Below, in pieces: positions 25,408 through 33,754 of a stretch of DNA of 64,000 bases. The stretch comes from Firm-04 sp045627405 (GTDB lineage: Bacteria > Bacillota > Clostridia > Oscillospirales > Ruminococcaceae). How positions within the stretch are numbered: position 1 is the stretch's first letter; each line of letters starts with the position of its first letter. The notes beneath the pieces are model-generated. The model worked only from the letters and a program-made list of their open reading frames with translations, was not told the origin of the DNA and did no database searches. A program made the position numbers and the translations under genes. The DNA lies in contig JAZQNP010000093.1 of NCBI GenBank assembly GCA_045627405.1, positions 13,544 to 77,543 on the forward strand. Direction: 5' to 3'.

Positions 25408-26355
25408 TTATTTTGCTTTGACTGCCTCGCGTGCGACCTCTGCGATATGCTCGGCAGAAAGACCGAACTGTCTGAGCAGATCGACCGCCGGACCGGAGTG
25501 GCCGAATGTGTCATTGACACCGATTCTGCGGACGGGTACCGGGCAGCTCTCGCAGACGCATTCTGCAACTGCGGAGGCGAGACCGCCGATGATGTTGTGC
25601 TCCTCTGCGGTGATGATCGTACCGCATTCCTTTGCCGCTTTGCGGATCAGCTCGGTATCCAGCGGCTTAATCGTGTGAATGTTGATCACGCGCGCGGAGA
25701 TGCCTTCCTGTGCCAGCGTATCTGCGGCAATCAGTGCTTCATTGACCAGCAGACCGGTGGCGACGATGGCAACATCATTGCCCTCGCGCAGCGTCACGCC
25801 CTTGCCCAGCTCAAATTTGTAGGTTGCCGGATCGTTGATGACCGGCACAGCCAGCCGTCCGAAGCGGCAGTAAACCGGACCGTCGTGCAGAATGGCAGCT
25901 TCCACGGCGGCTCTTGCCTCGGTGTCGTCCGCGGGATTGATGACGACCATGCCGGGAATGGTGCGCATGAGCGCGAGATCCTCGCAGCACTGATGCGTTG
26001 CACCGTCCTCACCGACGGAGATGCCTGCATGTGTTGCGCCGATTTTCACATTGAGATGCGGATAACCGATGCTGTTGCGCACGATTTCGTAGGCTCTGCC
26101 TGCTGCGAACATCGCAAACGAGGATGCAAACGGAATCATGCCTGCGGCGGCAAGTCCGGCTGCAACGCCCATCATATTGGCTTCTGCGATGCCGCAGTCA
26201 TAGAAGCGGTCGGGATATGCCTTTTTGAACGTGCCGGTTTTGGTTGCGGCAGCGAGGTCGGCATCGAGCACGACCAGATTTTCATATTTTTCAGCCAGTG
26301 CGGCAAGTGCTTCGCCGTAGCTTTCGCGTGTTGCCTTCTTGATCACATCGCTCAT
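25408..26355 (-). CDS. Transketolase, C-terminal subunit
   Basis: A 315-residue half of a split transketolase, holding the pyrimidine-binding domain (FYDCGIAEANMMGVAAGLAAAG with the catalytic glutamate, about 55-76) and the C-terminal domain. With the N-terminal subunit it moves two-carbon units between pentose and hexose phosphates, connecting AraD-derived xylulose 5-phosphate to glycolysis. ATG overlaps the stop of the N-terminal subunit by four bases. DXS-like alternatives are less likely because the gene pair is split as in many Firmicutes transketolases. Confidence 0.92.
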   Translation of the reverse strand: MSDVIKKATRESYGEALAALAEKYENLVVLDADLAAATKTGTFKKAYPDRFYDCGIAEANMMGVAAGLAAAGMIPFASSFAMFAAGRAYEIVRNSIGYPHLNVKIGATHAGISVGEDGATHQCCEDLALMRTIPGMVVINPADDTEARAAVEAAILHDGPVYCRFGRLAVPVINDPATYKFELGKGVTLREGNDVAIVATGLLVNEALIAADTLAQEGISARVINIHTIKPLDTELIRKAAKECGTIITAEEHNIIGGLASAVAECVCESCPVPVRRIGVNDTFGHSGPAVDLLRQFGLSAEHIAEVAREAVKAK

Positions 26356-27197
26356 GCCAACGCCTCCAATCTTTCCAGCTCAGCGGTCAGCTCCGCCATC
26401 GCCTTTTCGTACTGCTCGGTGTTCGGTGCAGAGCCGTGCCAGCCGACCTGATTCTCCATGAAGGAAACGCCCTTGCCCTTTGTCGAATGCTGGATGATGG
26501 CAACCGGCTGCATCGTGACGCGCTCCGCCTCACGGAATGCGCGGTCGATGTCATCAAAATCATGTGCATCCATCTCGATCACATACCAGCCGAATGCGCG
26601 GAATTTATCGGGGATCGGCTCCGGAGAGCAGACCTCGGTGATTTTGCCGTCGATTTGCAGACCGTTGTTGTCCACGACCGCAATGAGGTTATCCAGACCG
26701 TAATGCGCCGCGAACATGGCAGCTTCCCAGACCTGTCCCTCCTCGATTTCACCGTCTCCCAGGACGGTGTAGACGCGGTAGTTATCTGCGCGGTGCTTGC
26801 CGGCGAGAGCCATGCCGCACGCCGCAGAGATGCCCTGTCCCAGAGAGCCGCTGCTCATATCCACGCCGGGGATTGTGATGCACGGATGCCCCTGCAATCT
26901 CGCGCCGATGTGGCGGAGAGTTTTCATTTCTTCCATCGGGAAGAAGCCGCGCTCCGCAAGGGCTGCATAGAGTGCCGGCGCGGTGTGACCCTTGGAAAGC
27001 ACAAAGCGGTCACGCTCGGCGAAATCGGGATCGTTCGGATACACATGCATTCTTGTGAAATAGAGATAGGTCAGCAGATCTGCGATGGAGAGCGATCCGC
27101 CCGGATGTCCGGATTTTGCGTGATACACGCCTTCAATGATGCCCATGCGGACATGACAGGCGTGGATTTGGAGCTGCTTGCGAAGCATATCGTCCAT
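26352..27197 (-). CDS. Transketolase, N-terminal subunit (TPP-binding)
   Basis: A 281-residue subunit with the thiamine diphosphate motif VLGDGEIEEGQVWEAAMFA (about 143-161) and VDNNGLQIDG closing it; GHTAPALYAAL and GSLGQGISAACGMALAGK are family signatures. Zinc or magnesium and TPP bind between this chain and the C-terminal subunit downstream. First gene of the four-gene operon ending with galE. Confidence 0.93.
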   Translation of the reverse strand: MDDMLRKQLQIHACHVRMGIIEGVYHAKSGHPGGSLSIADLLTYLYFTRMHVYPNDPDFAERDRFVLSKGHTAPALYAALAERGFFPMEEMKTLRHIGARLQGHPCITIPGVDMSSGSLGQGISAACGMALAGKHRADNYRVYTVLGDGEIEEGQVWEAAMFAAHYGLDNLIAVVDNNGLQIDGKITEVCSPEPIPDKFRAFGWYVIEMDAHDFDDIDRAFREAERVTMQPVAIIQHSTKGKGVSFMENQVGWHGSAPNTEQYEKAMAELTAELERLEALA

Positions 27198-27259
27198 ATT
27201 GATTCATCTTCCTTTCTGCTGCGGCATACTGCTGCTGCACTGCACACAAAGCTGCTTCT

Positions 27260-27288
27260 ATTATACAATATATCCCGGAAAATTGCAA
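27260..27288 (-). promoter_or_regulatory. Sigma-A promoter of the transketolase operon
   Basis: TTGCAA, 17 bases, TATAAT on the minus strand, about 63 bases before the start; it begins just beyond the stop of the XRE gene. Confidence 0.72.
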
Positions 27289-27289
27289 G

Positions 27290-27508
27290 CTATTTTTCCT
27301 CCGCTTGCATGATGTTGGTTCTGCCGAGGATATAATCGGTCGAAACGCCGTAAAAATCGGCAAGAATGAGCAGATGTTCGACCGGAATGGTCTGGTATCC
27401 GCGTTCATAGCGGGAATAAACCGTCTGACTGGTATGAAGCAGTGCGGCAACTTGGGTTTGATTCAGGTCTCTGTCCTCCCGCAGGTCGCGCAGTCTTTGA
27501 AAGTACAC
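27290..27508 (-). CDS. Small XRE-family (Cro/C1) regulator
   Basis: A 72-residue single-domain helix-turn-helix protein: LRDLREDRDLNQTQVAALL, HTSQTVYSRYERGYQTIP and LADFYGVSTDYILGR are the five-helix XRE fold. The GTG at 27508 is chosen because it is nine bases after GGAGG; the frame is open upstream without a better site. It is divergent from the TM2 gene and faces two identical palindromes that are its likely operators. Confidence 0.8.
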   Translation of the reverse strand: MYFQRLRDLREDRDLNQTQVAALLHTSQTVYSRYERGYQTIPVEHLLILADFYGVSTDYILGRTNIMQAEEK

Positions 27509-27552
27509 AAAAAAATGCCTCCGTCTTTGTGAAATGATGCCAAATTTCGTTG

Positions 27553-27570
27553 TAGTACCGTTTGGTACTA
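27553..27570. promoter_or_regulatory. Operator palindrome, copy 1
   Basis: TAGTACC-GTTT-GGTACTA, a perfect 7-base inverted repeat immediately upstream of the -35 box of the TM2 gene. Confidence 0.7.
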
Positions 27571-27599
27571 TTGACTTTATCATAATTATGTGCTAGAAT
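27571..27599 (+). promoter_or_regulatory. Sigma-A promoter of the TM2 gene
   Basis: TTGACT, 17 bases, TAGAAT, squeezed between the two palindromes. Confidence 0.75.
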
Positions 27600-27607
27600 G
27601 ACATTGA

Positions 27608-27625
27608 TAGTACTTTTAGGTACTA
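27608..27625. promoter_or_regulatory. Operator palindrome, copy 2
   Basis: TAGTACT-TTTA-GGTACTA, the same element with one mismatch, 55 bases centre to centre from copy 1 and over the expected transcription start. Confidence 0.7.
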
Positions 27626-27650
27626 AAACAGAAACGGAGGTGCTTTTTCT

Positions 27651-28067
27651 ATGAGCGAAACAATGAACATTCAAAATCCGGTAAATGAAACAATGCCCGG
27701 ACAGAACACAAAGTATTGTCAGCATTGTGCCGCCGTAATCCCTGCTGCTGCTGTGGTCTGTACGCATTGCGGCTGTCAAGTCAGTTCAATGCAGACGCAG
27801 GCGGCAACGCCGAATATTACCATTCAGAATACCAACATGAACACCAATATCAATAAAAATATGAATGGATATGCCGGCGGCAGAGCAAAAAACAAATGGG
27901 TCTCCTTCGCGCTGTGTTTATGCCTCGGGTATATCGGCGCGCACAAATTCTATGAAGGAAAAGCCGGAATGGGTCTTTTGTACTTGTTTACCTTCGGACT
28001 GTTCGGGTTTGGCTGGGCGATCGACTGCATCATTCTGCTTCTGAAACCGAATCCCTATTTTGTCTGA
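27651..28067 (+). CDS. TM2-domain membrane protein with N-terminal zinc ribbon
   Basis: A 138-residue protein. A C-x2-C...C-x2-C zinc ribbon (KYCQHCAAVIP ... VVCTHCGCQ, about 21-42) is followed by an Asn-rich spacer (NTNMNTNINKNMNG) and a TM2 domain of two transmembrane helices with the family signature ALCLCLGYIGAHKFYEGK and GWAIDCIILL. The function of TM2 proteins in bacteria is unknown. It is expected to be repressed by the divergent XRE protein. Confidence 0.85.
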   Translation: MSETMNIQNPVNETMPGQNTKYCQHCAAVIPAAAVVCTHCGCQVSSMQTQAATPNITIQNTNMNTNINKNMNGYAGGRAKNKWVSFALCLCLGYIGAHKFYEGKAGMGLLYLFTFGLFGFGWAIDCIILLLKPNPYFV

Positions 28068-28088
28068 ACTGTTTTGCACGAAAGAATC

Positions 28089-28126
28089 ATACCCGCACGG
28101 GAGAATATCCTGTGCGGGTATTTTTT
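28089..28126 (+). terminator. Rho-independent terminator
   Basis: ATACCCGCAC / GTGCGGGTAT arms followed by TTTTT, 22 bases after the TM2 gene stop. Confidence 0.9.
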
Positions 28127-28221
28127 AGAATGCTGCAAGGCAACGCGGATACCTTGTCTTGTTCGACAAAAATCTGCCGTCTTTCCGATTCCATTTTTAC
28201 GGTTTTCACAGCAAAAATCCC

Positions 28222-28250
28222 TTGCCTTTTTCCGGAAAAAGGAGTATAAT
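28222..28250 (+). promoter_or_regulatory. Promoter of the oadG-oadB operon with an embedded palindrome
   Basis: TTGCCT, 17 bases, TATAAT. The perfect 16-base palindrome CTTTTTCCGGAAAAAG (28226-28241) overlaps the end of the -35 box and fills most of the spacer, and may be an operator. A TTCGACA heptamer (0A-box core on the minus strand) lies at 28162-28168. Confidence 0.68.
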
Positions 28251-28292
28251 AAATATGTGTGTGTAAAAAACAGAGGGAGGTTCTGAAATTTT

Positions 28293-28754
28293 ATGACAAT
28301 GCATCCGATCCTGTTACTTGCGGATAAGGTGCTGAAAGGTACCGAGAAGATGAACGTCACGCAGATCGTCTCGATGACGATTATCGGTCTGCTGGTTGTG
28401 TTCTGCGCGCTGCTGCTGCTGGTGCTGTTTCTTTACTGCTCGGGCAGCATTTTCAAGAAGATGAATCCCGGCGCGAAAAAGAAAGAGGCTCCGAAGAAAA
28501 CCCCCGCACCGGCAAAGCCCGCGCAGAAGCCCGCCGCAAAGCCTGCTGCGCCGTCGGCTCCTGCTGCATCGGCTGCGGCATCTGCGGAGGACGAAAGCGA
28601 GATCATTGCGGTGATCATGGCAGCAGTTGCAGCGATGGGCGAGGCGGACGGCACAGCCTATGCCGTGCGCTCGGTAAAACAGGTCACGCGCGGCGGCTCC
28701 GGACGGAATGTCTGGGCGCAGGCGGGCCTTTCCGATGCGACAAGACCGTTCTGA
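28293..28754 (+). CDS. oadG: Sodium-pump decarboxylase gamma subunit (OadG family)
   Basis: A 153-residue protein with one transmembrane helix (about 24-48: VSMTIIGLLVVFCALLLLVL), a Lys/Pro/Ala-rich linker (62-95) and a C-terminal region with SEIIAVIMAAVAAM and VKQVTRGGSGRNVW. This architecture fits the OadG/MmdD small subunit that assembles sodium-translocating decarboxylases. The Pro/Ala stretch resembles the linker that precedes a biotin domain, but no biotinyl MKM motif is present. The next gene is the beta subunit. Confidence 0.82.
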   Translation: MTMHPILLLADKVLKGTEKMNVTQIVSMTIIGLLVVFCALLLLVLFLYCSGSIFKKMNPGAKKKEAPKKTPAPAKPAQKPAAKPAAPSAPAASAAASAEDESEIIAVIMAAVAAMGEADGTAYAVRSVKQVTRGGSGRNVWAQAGLSDATRPF

Positions 28755-28798
28755 TGTGCAATGAGAAAACAAATCACGAGAGTTGAGGATAAACGGAT

Positions 28799-30013
28799 AT
28801 GGGTGGAGTGTTAGACTTTCTGACAAACACAGTCGGCGGTCTCTGGAATGACAGCGGATTGAATGCGCTGTTCACCTCCGGCGGCTGGAAGAATCTGATC
28901 ATGATTCTGATTTCGTTTGTGTTCATGTATCTGGCGATTGCCAAGGGCTTTGAGCCGCTGCTGCTGCTGCCGATTTCTTTCGGCATGCTGCTGACGAATC
29001 TGCCGATGGCAGAGCTGTATCATCCGGATCTCTGGGTGCTGGTTGACGGGCATGTGGATTATGGAACCGTGCTGCGGGACGGCGGCTTGCTTGACATATT
29101 ATATCTGGGCGTCAAGCTGCAATTATATCCGCCGCTGATCTTTCTCGGCATCGGCTGTATGACAGACTTTTCCCCGCTGATTGCAAATCCCAAGAGCTTT
29201 CTGCTGGGTGCTGCGGCACAGGGCGGCATCTTCTTTACGTTCATTGTGGCAGGTCTGCTGGGCTTTACGGCAGCCGAGGCGGGAGCCATTGCGATCATCG
29301 GCGGCGCGGACGGTCCGACTGCGATCTATGTTTCGACCCGTCTGCTGACGGGCGGCGGTGCGATCACAACCGGTAACATCGCGCTTGCGGCGTATACTTA
29401 CATGGCACTGGTGCCGATCATCCAGCCGCCGATTATGCGGCTGATGACAAGCAAAAAGGAACGCGCGGTCAAGATGGAGCAGCTTCGCACCGTTTCCAAG
29501 ACCGAGCGCATCATCTTCCCGATTGCCGTTACGATTATCGTTTCGCTGCTGGTTCCGTCGGCTGCACCGCTGGTCGGCATGCTGATGTTCGGCAATCTGC
29601 TGAAAGAATCCGGCGTTGCGGCGCGTCTGATCGACACAGCGCAGAATGCTCTGATGAACATTATCACGATTTTCCTCGGCATTTCTGTCGGTGCGACGAC
29701 GACCGCAGATCAGATTTTCAGCCTGAAATTCCTCGGTGTCATGTTCCTTGGTGTTGTGGCATTCTCGCTGGGTACGATAAGCGGTCTGGTGCTGGGCAAG
29801 ATCATGTACAAAGTCACCGGCGGAAAGGTCAATCCGCTGATCGGTTCTGCGGGTGTTTCCGCAGTGCCGATGGCTGCGAGAATTTCGCAGAAGGTCGGTG
29901 CGGAGACGGATCCGACCAATTTCCTGCTGATGCATGCAATGGGTCCGAATGTTGCGGGCGTCATCGGTTCGGCGGTTGCGGCGGGTGTGCTGCTCTCCGT
30001 GATCGGCGGCTGA
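28799..30013 (+). CDS. oadB: Sodium-translocating decarboxylase beta subunit
   Basis: A 404-residue polytopic membrane protein of the OadB/MmdB/GcdB family, which couples biotin-dependent decarboxylation of a malonyl-, glutaconyl- or oxaloacetate-type substrate to sodium export. Diagnostic segments are FLGIGCMTDFSPLIANPKS, the conserved IGGADGPTAIYVS (with the functionally important Asp) and GISVGATTTADQIF, plus PMAARISQKVGAE near the end. Neither the carboxyltransferase alpha subunit nor a separate biotin carrier is encoded next to it. Confidence 0.92.
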   Translation: MGGVLDFLTNTVGGLWNDSGLNALFTSGGWKNLIMILISFVFMYLAIAKGFEPLLLLPISFGMLLTNLPMAELYHPDLWVLVDGHVDYGTVLRDGGLLDILYLGVKLQLYPPLIFLGIGCMTDFSPLIANPKSFLLGAAAQGGIFFTFIVAGLLGFTAAEAGAIAIIGGADGPTAIYVSTRLLTGGGAITTGNIALAAYTYMALVPIIQPPIMRLMTSKKERAVKMEQLRTVSKTERIIFPIAVTIIVSLLVPSAAPLVGMLMFGNLLKESGVAARLIDTAQNALMNIITIFLGISVGATTTADQIFSLKFLGVMFLGVVAFSLGTISGLVLGKIMYKVTGGKVNPLIGSAGVSAVPMAARISQKVGAETDPTNFLLMHAMGPNVAGVIGSAVAAGVLLSVIGG

Positions 30014-30033
30014 TTCTGATTCATAAAAGAAAA

Positions 30034-30068
30034 ACGCATGTTGTACGGTTGGTACAGCATGCGTTTTT
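30034..30068. terminator. Rho-independent terminator
   Basis: ACGCATGTTGTAC / GTACAGCATGCGT with a GGTTG loop and seven T; also T-rich in the other direction for the convergent lipoprotein gene. Confidence 0.92.
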
Positions 30069-30086
30069 TTGGTCTGTCTGATCGGG

Positions 30087-31079
30087 TTAGTACAGCTCTG
30101 TCATGACCGCGGTTTTCCAGACGCCGTCTGTATAGACGATTTCAAACGGATAGAATTCCACTTCGGTGTCGGTGAATTCGGGATACCAGTGTGCCTGTGT
30201 GTCAAAGAGCAGGCGATCTGTTTTTTGCTCTGTCATCATGTAGATTTCGGTGTAATCCAGTGCGATGTTGTCGCCGTATCCGGATATGACCCAGAGAGCG
30301 TTGTCCGATTCGCGGTAGCATTCGTCAAATCTGTCATCGTAATCATCGGTGAAATATTCATGAAACGCGTCCATGAGCTGCGCAAAGGTGATGCCGTCGG
30401 GCGCGAGGCGGTCAAAGCCGATCTCGTCATACTCTCCGGTAGTGCCGTCTGCGATGGTGCCGCCCTCACGCTGGAACATCAGGTACAGATTCATAGACTG
30501 ATAGTACATCAGGACGCCGAGTGCGCCGCGTTCCGCTTCGCTCAGCTCAGAGGCGGGCGTGCTGCACTGTGCAGCGATATAGTCTGCAAGGACATAGCCC
30601 TCCTGCCCGTCTGCTTTAATGTGCAGCCAGCGGTCGGACCAATTCCAGAGATCACCGGTGACAGCGATGCCGAGTACCTCCACCGCGCTGCGGTTTTCAA
30701 GTGTAGTGAGCAGTTCGCCGGAATCGGTTGCTTCGGCATACATTTCCAGTCCCTCCGGAATACCGCAGACAAATCCGCTGCATGAAATGGCAGCTTCGGT
30801 TCCGTCTTCAAAGAGCGTGCGCACATCAAAAATATCCGTGATGACCTCATCTGTAACAGCGGCGGCAGTTGTCGTCTCTGCATATTCCGTCGTATGTTCG
30901 GCGGCTGCGGTTGTATCTTGGGGATCGGTGTTTTCTGTTGCAGCAGTCTCCTCTGCGGCGGATGTTGTTTCTGTGCGGTCGGCAGCCCCCGTGCTGCTGA
31001 CGGGATCGGTGCCGCATCCGGTCAGGGTCACTGCGGTGAGCAGAGCAGCCGCGATCAGACGTTGCAGCTGTTTTTGCAT
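30087..31079 (-). CDS. Lipoprotein with SH3-like region, function unknown
   Basis: A 330-residue secreted lipoprotein: lipobox LTGC near residue 22, then a Thr/Ala/Glu-rich linker. An SH3b-like stretch follows (MYAEATDSGELLTTLENRSAV ... WLHIKADGQEGYVLADYI, about 112-170), and then an unassigned C-terminal domain. The ATG at 31079 is seven bases from AGGAGG; the ATG two codons earlier is too close. Anchored on the outer membrane face by Lgt modification. Confidence 0.7.
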   Translation of the reverse strand: MQKQLQRLIAAALLTAVTLTGCGTDPVSSTGAADRTETTSAAEETAATENTDPQDTTAAAEHTTEYAETTTAAAVTDEVITDIFDVRTLFEDGTEAAISCSGFVCGIPEGLEMYAEATDSGELLTTLENRSAVEVLGIAVTGDLWNWSDRWLHIKADGQEGYVLADYIAAQCSTPASELSEAERGALGVLMYYQSMNLYLMFQREGGTIADGTTGEYDEIGFDRLAPDGITFAQLMDAFHEYFTDDYDDRFDECYRESDNALWVISGYGDNIALDYTEIYMMTEQKTDRLLFDTQAHWYPEFTDTEVEFYPFEIVYTDGVWKTAVMTELY

Positions 31080-31108
31080 ATCCATTCCTCCTTGTTATCG
31101 GTAGTTAT

Positions 31109-31137
31109 ATCATAGCATATTTTTCTCCGCCTGTCAA
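31109..31137 (-). promoter_or_regulatory. Sigma-A promoter of the lipoprotein gene
   Basis: TTGACA, 17 bases, TATGAT on the minus strand, 30 bases before the start. Confidence 0.78.
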
Positions 31138-31199
31138 ATGGACAGTGCAAAGAAAGCGCGCTGCGGTGTGATGACCGCAGCACGCATGTTGTATATCCG

Positions 31200-32909
31200 T
31201 TACATCTGTGCGTTGAAGAGGCTTTTCAGCGTATAGATGACGTCGTCGTTGTCTGCGTTGATGCTTGCCGCCTCATTGATTGCAGACAGCTCCGAGAGTG
31301 CATCGAGATTTGCGTTGTAGCCGATGGTATAGCACGGAACGCCGAGACCCTCGATGATGCCGCTGATTTCTTTCAGCGAGTTGCCCATGTTGGTCTCGCC
31401 GTCGCTGAGGACGAAGAGCATCGGCTTGACCGTCTGACCGGTCTCTGCCTCGATTTCCGCCTGTTTATCCATCAGCATATCCAGACCGACCAGCACCGCA
31501 TCATAGGTTGCGGTATTGCCGAGTGCGGAGAGATCTTCCACTGCGCCGGTGAAGTAGCTGCGCTGATTCAGTGTGAATTCGTCGATCGGCAGATTGACGG
31601 TGACATCGTCGCTGTAACTGATCAGACCGACGTAGTTTGTGGTGTTGATATACTGAGAAGCGTTGATCAGCGATGTCTGCAAATTTTGCAGCCGCTCACC
31701 GTTCATGCTGCCGGAGACATCCGCGACGAACACCGCCATGACGGGGCTGCCGGCATCTTTTTCGGTTTTCCAGAGCTTCTGTGCGCTGAGCATTGCCGCG
31801 CCGTTGATGCTGTCAGAGAGCGATCCGGAATAGTCTTCCAGTGCGTTAAAGCCGTAATTGGTTGCCATTCTCTGGCATTCATCGGTCAGGCAGTAGTCGA
31901 TGAAGGTGCGTGCAAGGCTGCTCTGTTCATCACTCAGGGAGACCAGAGAATACATCGGGCTGTCATGCCGGACGCCGAACGGGACAAACTTGTAGTTGCG
32001 CAGCTCTGCGACATTGGAATAGCACTGATATTCGAGAATGAACGCATCCAGCACACCGTTTGCAGCCGCTTCGCGCATTTGCAGCGTGGTATAGGCGACG
32101 AACGGGACATTCTGCTGGAACTGCTGGAACTTGGAGACAGCCGTTGTGCTGAGAATGTCCGCCGAGTCAAATTCCTGCAAGGCACTGACGAGGAAGTTCA
32201 GACCGGTCGAGGAGGCGTAGGGGTTGGTGTAGCCCATGGCGATTTCGCTCTTGATGGTTGCCTCGATGACAGAGCTGATGTCCACCTTGCCGTAGGCACT
32301 TTCGATCTGCGAATAGGTATCCTGCGTGAGCAGAATGCCGGTGGTATTGCCGGCGAGGCGGGATTCCAGCAGCTTGATATTGACATTTTCCGCAGCGAGC
32401 ATCTCACCCCAGAGTTCGTTGGAGGGAGAATACAGCTCCGGGACATACTTGCCGGAAACGATGTAGTCAATGGCGGCACCCGATGCGATCGGGCGCACGG
32501 AAATGGTTGCCCATTTGCCGTTTATCTCATGATGCTCGTCATTGAACTTCTCTGCGACCTCGTTGAGCCAGCCGTCTGTGCCGGAGGAGGACTTTTCGGT
32601 GGAGGAGAAAATTTCCAGATTGATCTGTCCTTTTCCCTCGACGCTCAGCGGATATTTGGTAATATCCGGCAGCTCATCTGCAAGGTCTGTGCCGCTGATT
32701 TCCACGGTTGCCTTGCGCGGCATGGTCTGTGTGATTTCAATATGTTTCAGTTTCTTTTCGAGCTGTGCCATCGCACTTTCGCGGGACAGCTGCGAGTTGG
32801 ATTTGCCGATCCGGTTGCTGATTGAGATGCCGACAATCGCACAGGTCACGATAATGGCTGCAATGACGATCAGTGTGACAGCGTTTTTGGATTGTGTTTT
32901 TTTGCTCAT
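31200..32909 (-). CDS. Membrane-anchored protein joining a solute-binding-like domain to a VWA domain
   Basis: A 569-residue protein with an N-terminal anchor (about 10-31). The middle (about 95-370) resembles an extracellular substrate-binding domain (EIFSSTEKSSSGTDGWLNEVAEKFN, VPELYSPSNELW, FIDYCLTDECQRMATNYGF). The C-terminal 180 residues are a von Willebrand A domain with the MIDAS motif DVSGSMNG, a downstream TYDAV and SDGETN. Such fusions are annotated as VWA proteins of unknown role in Firmicutes. It ends a three-gene operon with two related membrane proteins upstream. Confidence 0.8.
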   Translation of the reverse strand: MSKKTQSKNAVTLIVIAAIIVTCAIVGISISNRIGKSNSQLSRESAMAQLEKKLKHIEITQTMPRKATVEISGTDLADELPDITKYPLSVEGKGQINLEIFSSTEKSSSGTDGWLNEVAEKFNDEHHEINGKWATISVRPIASGAAIDYIVSGKYVPELYSPSNELWGEMLAAENVNIKLLESRLAGNTTGILLTQDTYSQIESAYGKVDISSVIEATIKSEIAMGYTNPYASSTGLNFLVSALQEFDSADILSTTAVSKFQQFQQNVPFVAYTTLQMREAAANGVLDAFILEYQCYSNVAELRNYKFVPFGVRHDSPMYSLVSLSDEQSSLARTFIDYCLTDECQRMATNYGFNALEDYSGSLSDSINGAAMLSAQKLWKTEKDAGSPVMAVFVADVSGSMNGERLQNLQTSLINASQYINTTNYVGLISYSDDVTVNLPIDEFTLNQRSYFTGAVEDLSALGNTATYDAVLVGLDMLMDKQAEIEAETGQTVKPMLFVLSDGETNMGNSLKEISGIIEGLGVPCYTIGYNANLDALSELSAINEAASINADNDDVIYTLKSLFNAQM

Positions 32910-32928
32910 TTTCAGTCTCCTTTCCTGG

Positions 32929-33705
32929 TTACGAGATCATTCTGCGGTCTGCCGGCGGCTCCGGCTCTCCGGTGCGGATGCTGTACAGCGTATCTGCGAG
33001 AACATCCAGCGAGGGAACCGGTGCCGGCAAACTGTCATTCATTTGTGTAATTTCGATGATGAGACGCTCAAAATCCTGCAATACACGGGCATTTTCATCG
33101 AGCAGTCCGCGCAGATAGGTCTGATGCATCTCCCGCAGTGACAGATCGTTCTGGTCGCAGTATTGCAGCCGGTAGAGAATCTGTTTGCAGTTGTTCATGA
33201 TATAAGCAGCGGCATCGTCGGCACTTTTGCGGAAGGGGTGATCCTTTTCCAGCAAAGCGCGGATGGCAAGCTGCTTTCTGTTGAGCTGATTGAGCTGCGC
33301 GATTGCCTCACCCGCCTCCGCACGCAGGGGCATATAGGTCAGCGGCAGAAGGCGGAAAGCAGCGAGCAGATCATCCGGTGTCCGGAAGCGGTCGCCTGCG
33401 CCGACGGGAGCAGACAGCTTTTGCTGCATCTTGTCTGTCATTGTTTTCTGTTCCAGCCTGCTCAGCAGCGGGACAATCAGCAGAATGAGGAGCAGGCCGA
33501 GCGGGAAGGGCAGCAGGAGCATCGACAGCCCGCACAGAACGGGGATGAGTGCGCGCTGTTCTTTCGGCTGCTGCACAGTTTTGTACATCAGCATCTGCGC
33601 GCTGACTTTTCCTCCGCATCTGCGGCAGATGACAAATCTGTCATCCCCGCAGCTTTGCAGGATGCCGCCGCAGTCGGGGCAATATACAGTATCATTTCTG
33701 AACAT
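32929..33705 (-). CDS. Zinc-ribbon membrane protein, paralogous to its upstream neighbour
   Basis: A 258-residue protein: N-terminal ribbon YCPDCGG ... VICRRCGG (8-33), two hydrophobic segments (about 52-82), and a helical cytoplasmic-type domain (about 105-235). That domain shares with the next gene the pattern L-x-AFR, QL-x-x-L-x-RKQ-x-A, D-x-x-x-Y, N-x-K-x-IL-x-R, YL-x-x-x-L-x-ENA-x-VL-x-DFE-x-LI. Not recognised as a named family. It lies 19 bases upstream of the VWA gene. Confidence 0.7.
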   Translation of the reverse strand: MFRNDTVYCPDCGGILQSCGDDRFVICRRCGGKVSAQMLMYKTVQQPKEQRALIPVLCGLSMLLLPFPLGLLLILLIVPLLSRLEQKTMTDKMQQKLSAPVGAGDRFRTPDDLLAAFRLLPLTYMPLRAEAGEAIAQLNQLNRKQLAIRALLEKDHPFRKSADDAAAYIMNNCKQILYRLQYCDQNDLSLREMHQTYLRGLLDENARVLQDFERLIIEITQMNDSLPAPVPSLDVLADTLYSIRTGEPEPPADRRMIS

Positions 33706-33754
33706 ACAACACCCTCCTTTCGCGGGTGCCGCAGCGGATAACAGGTAGAGGTGC

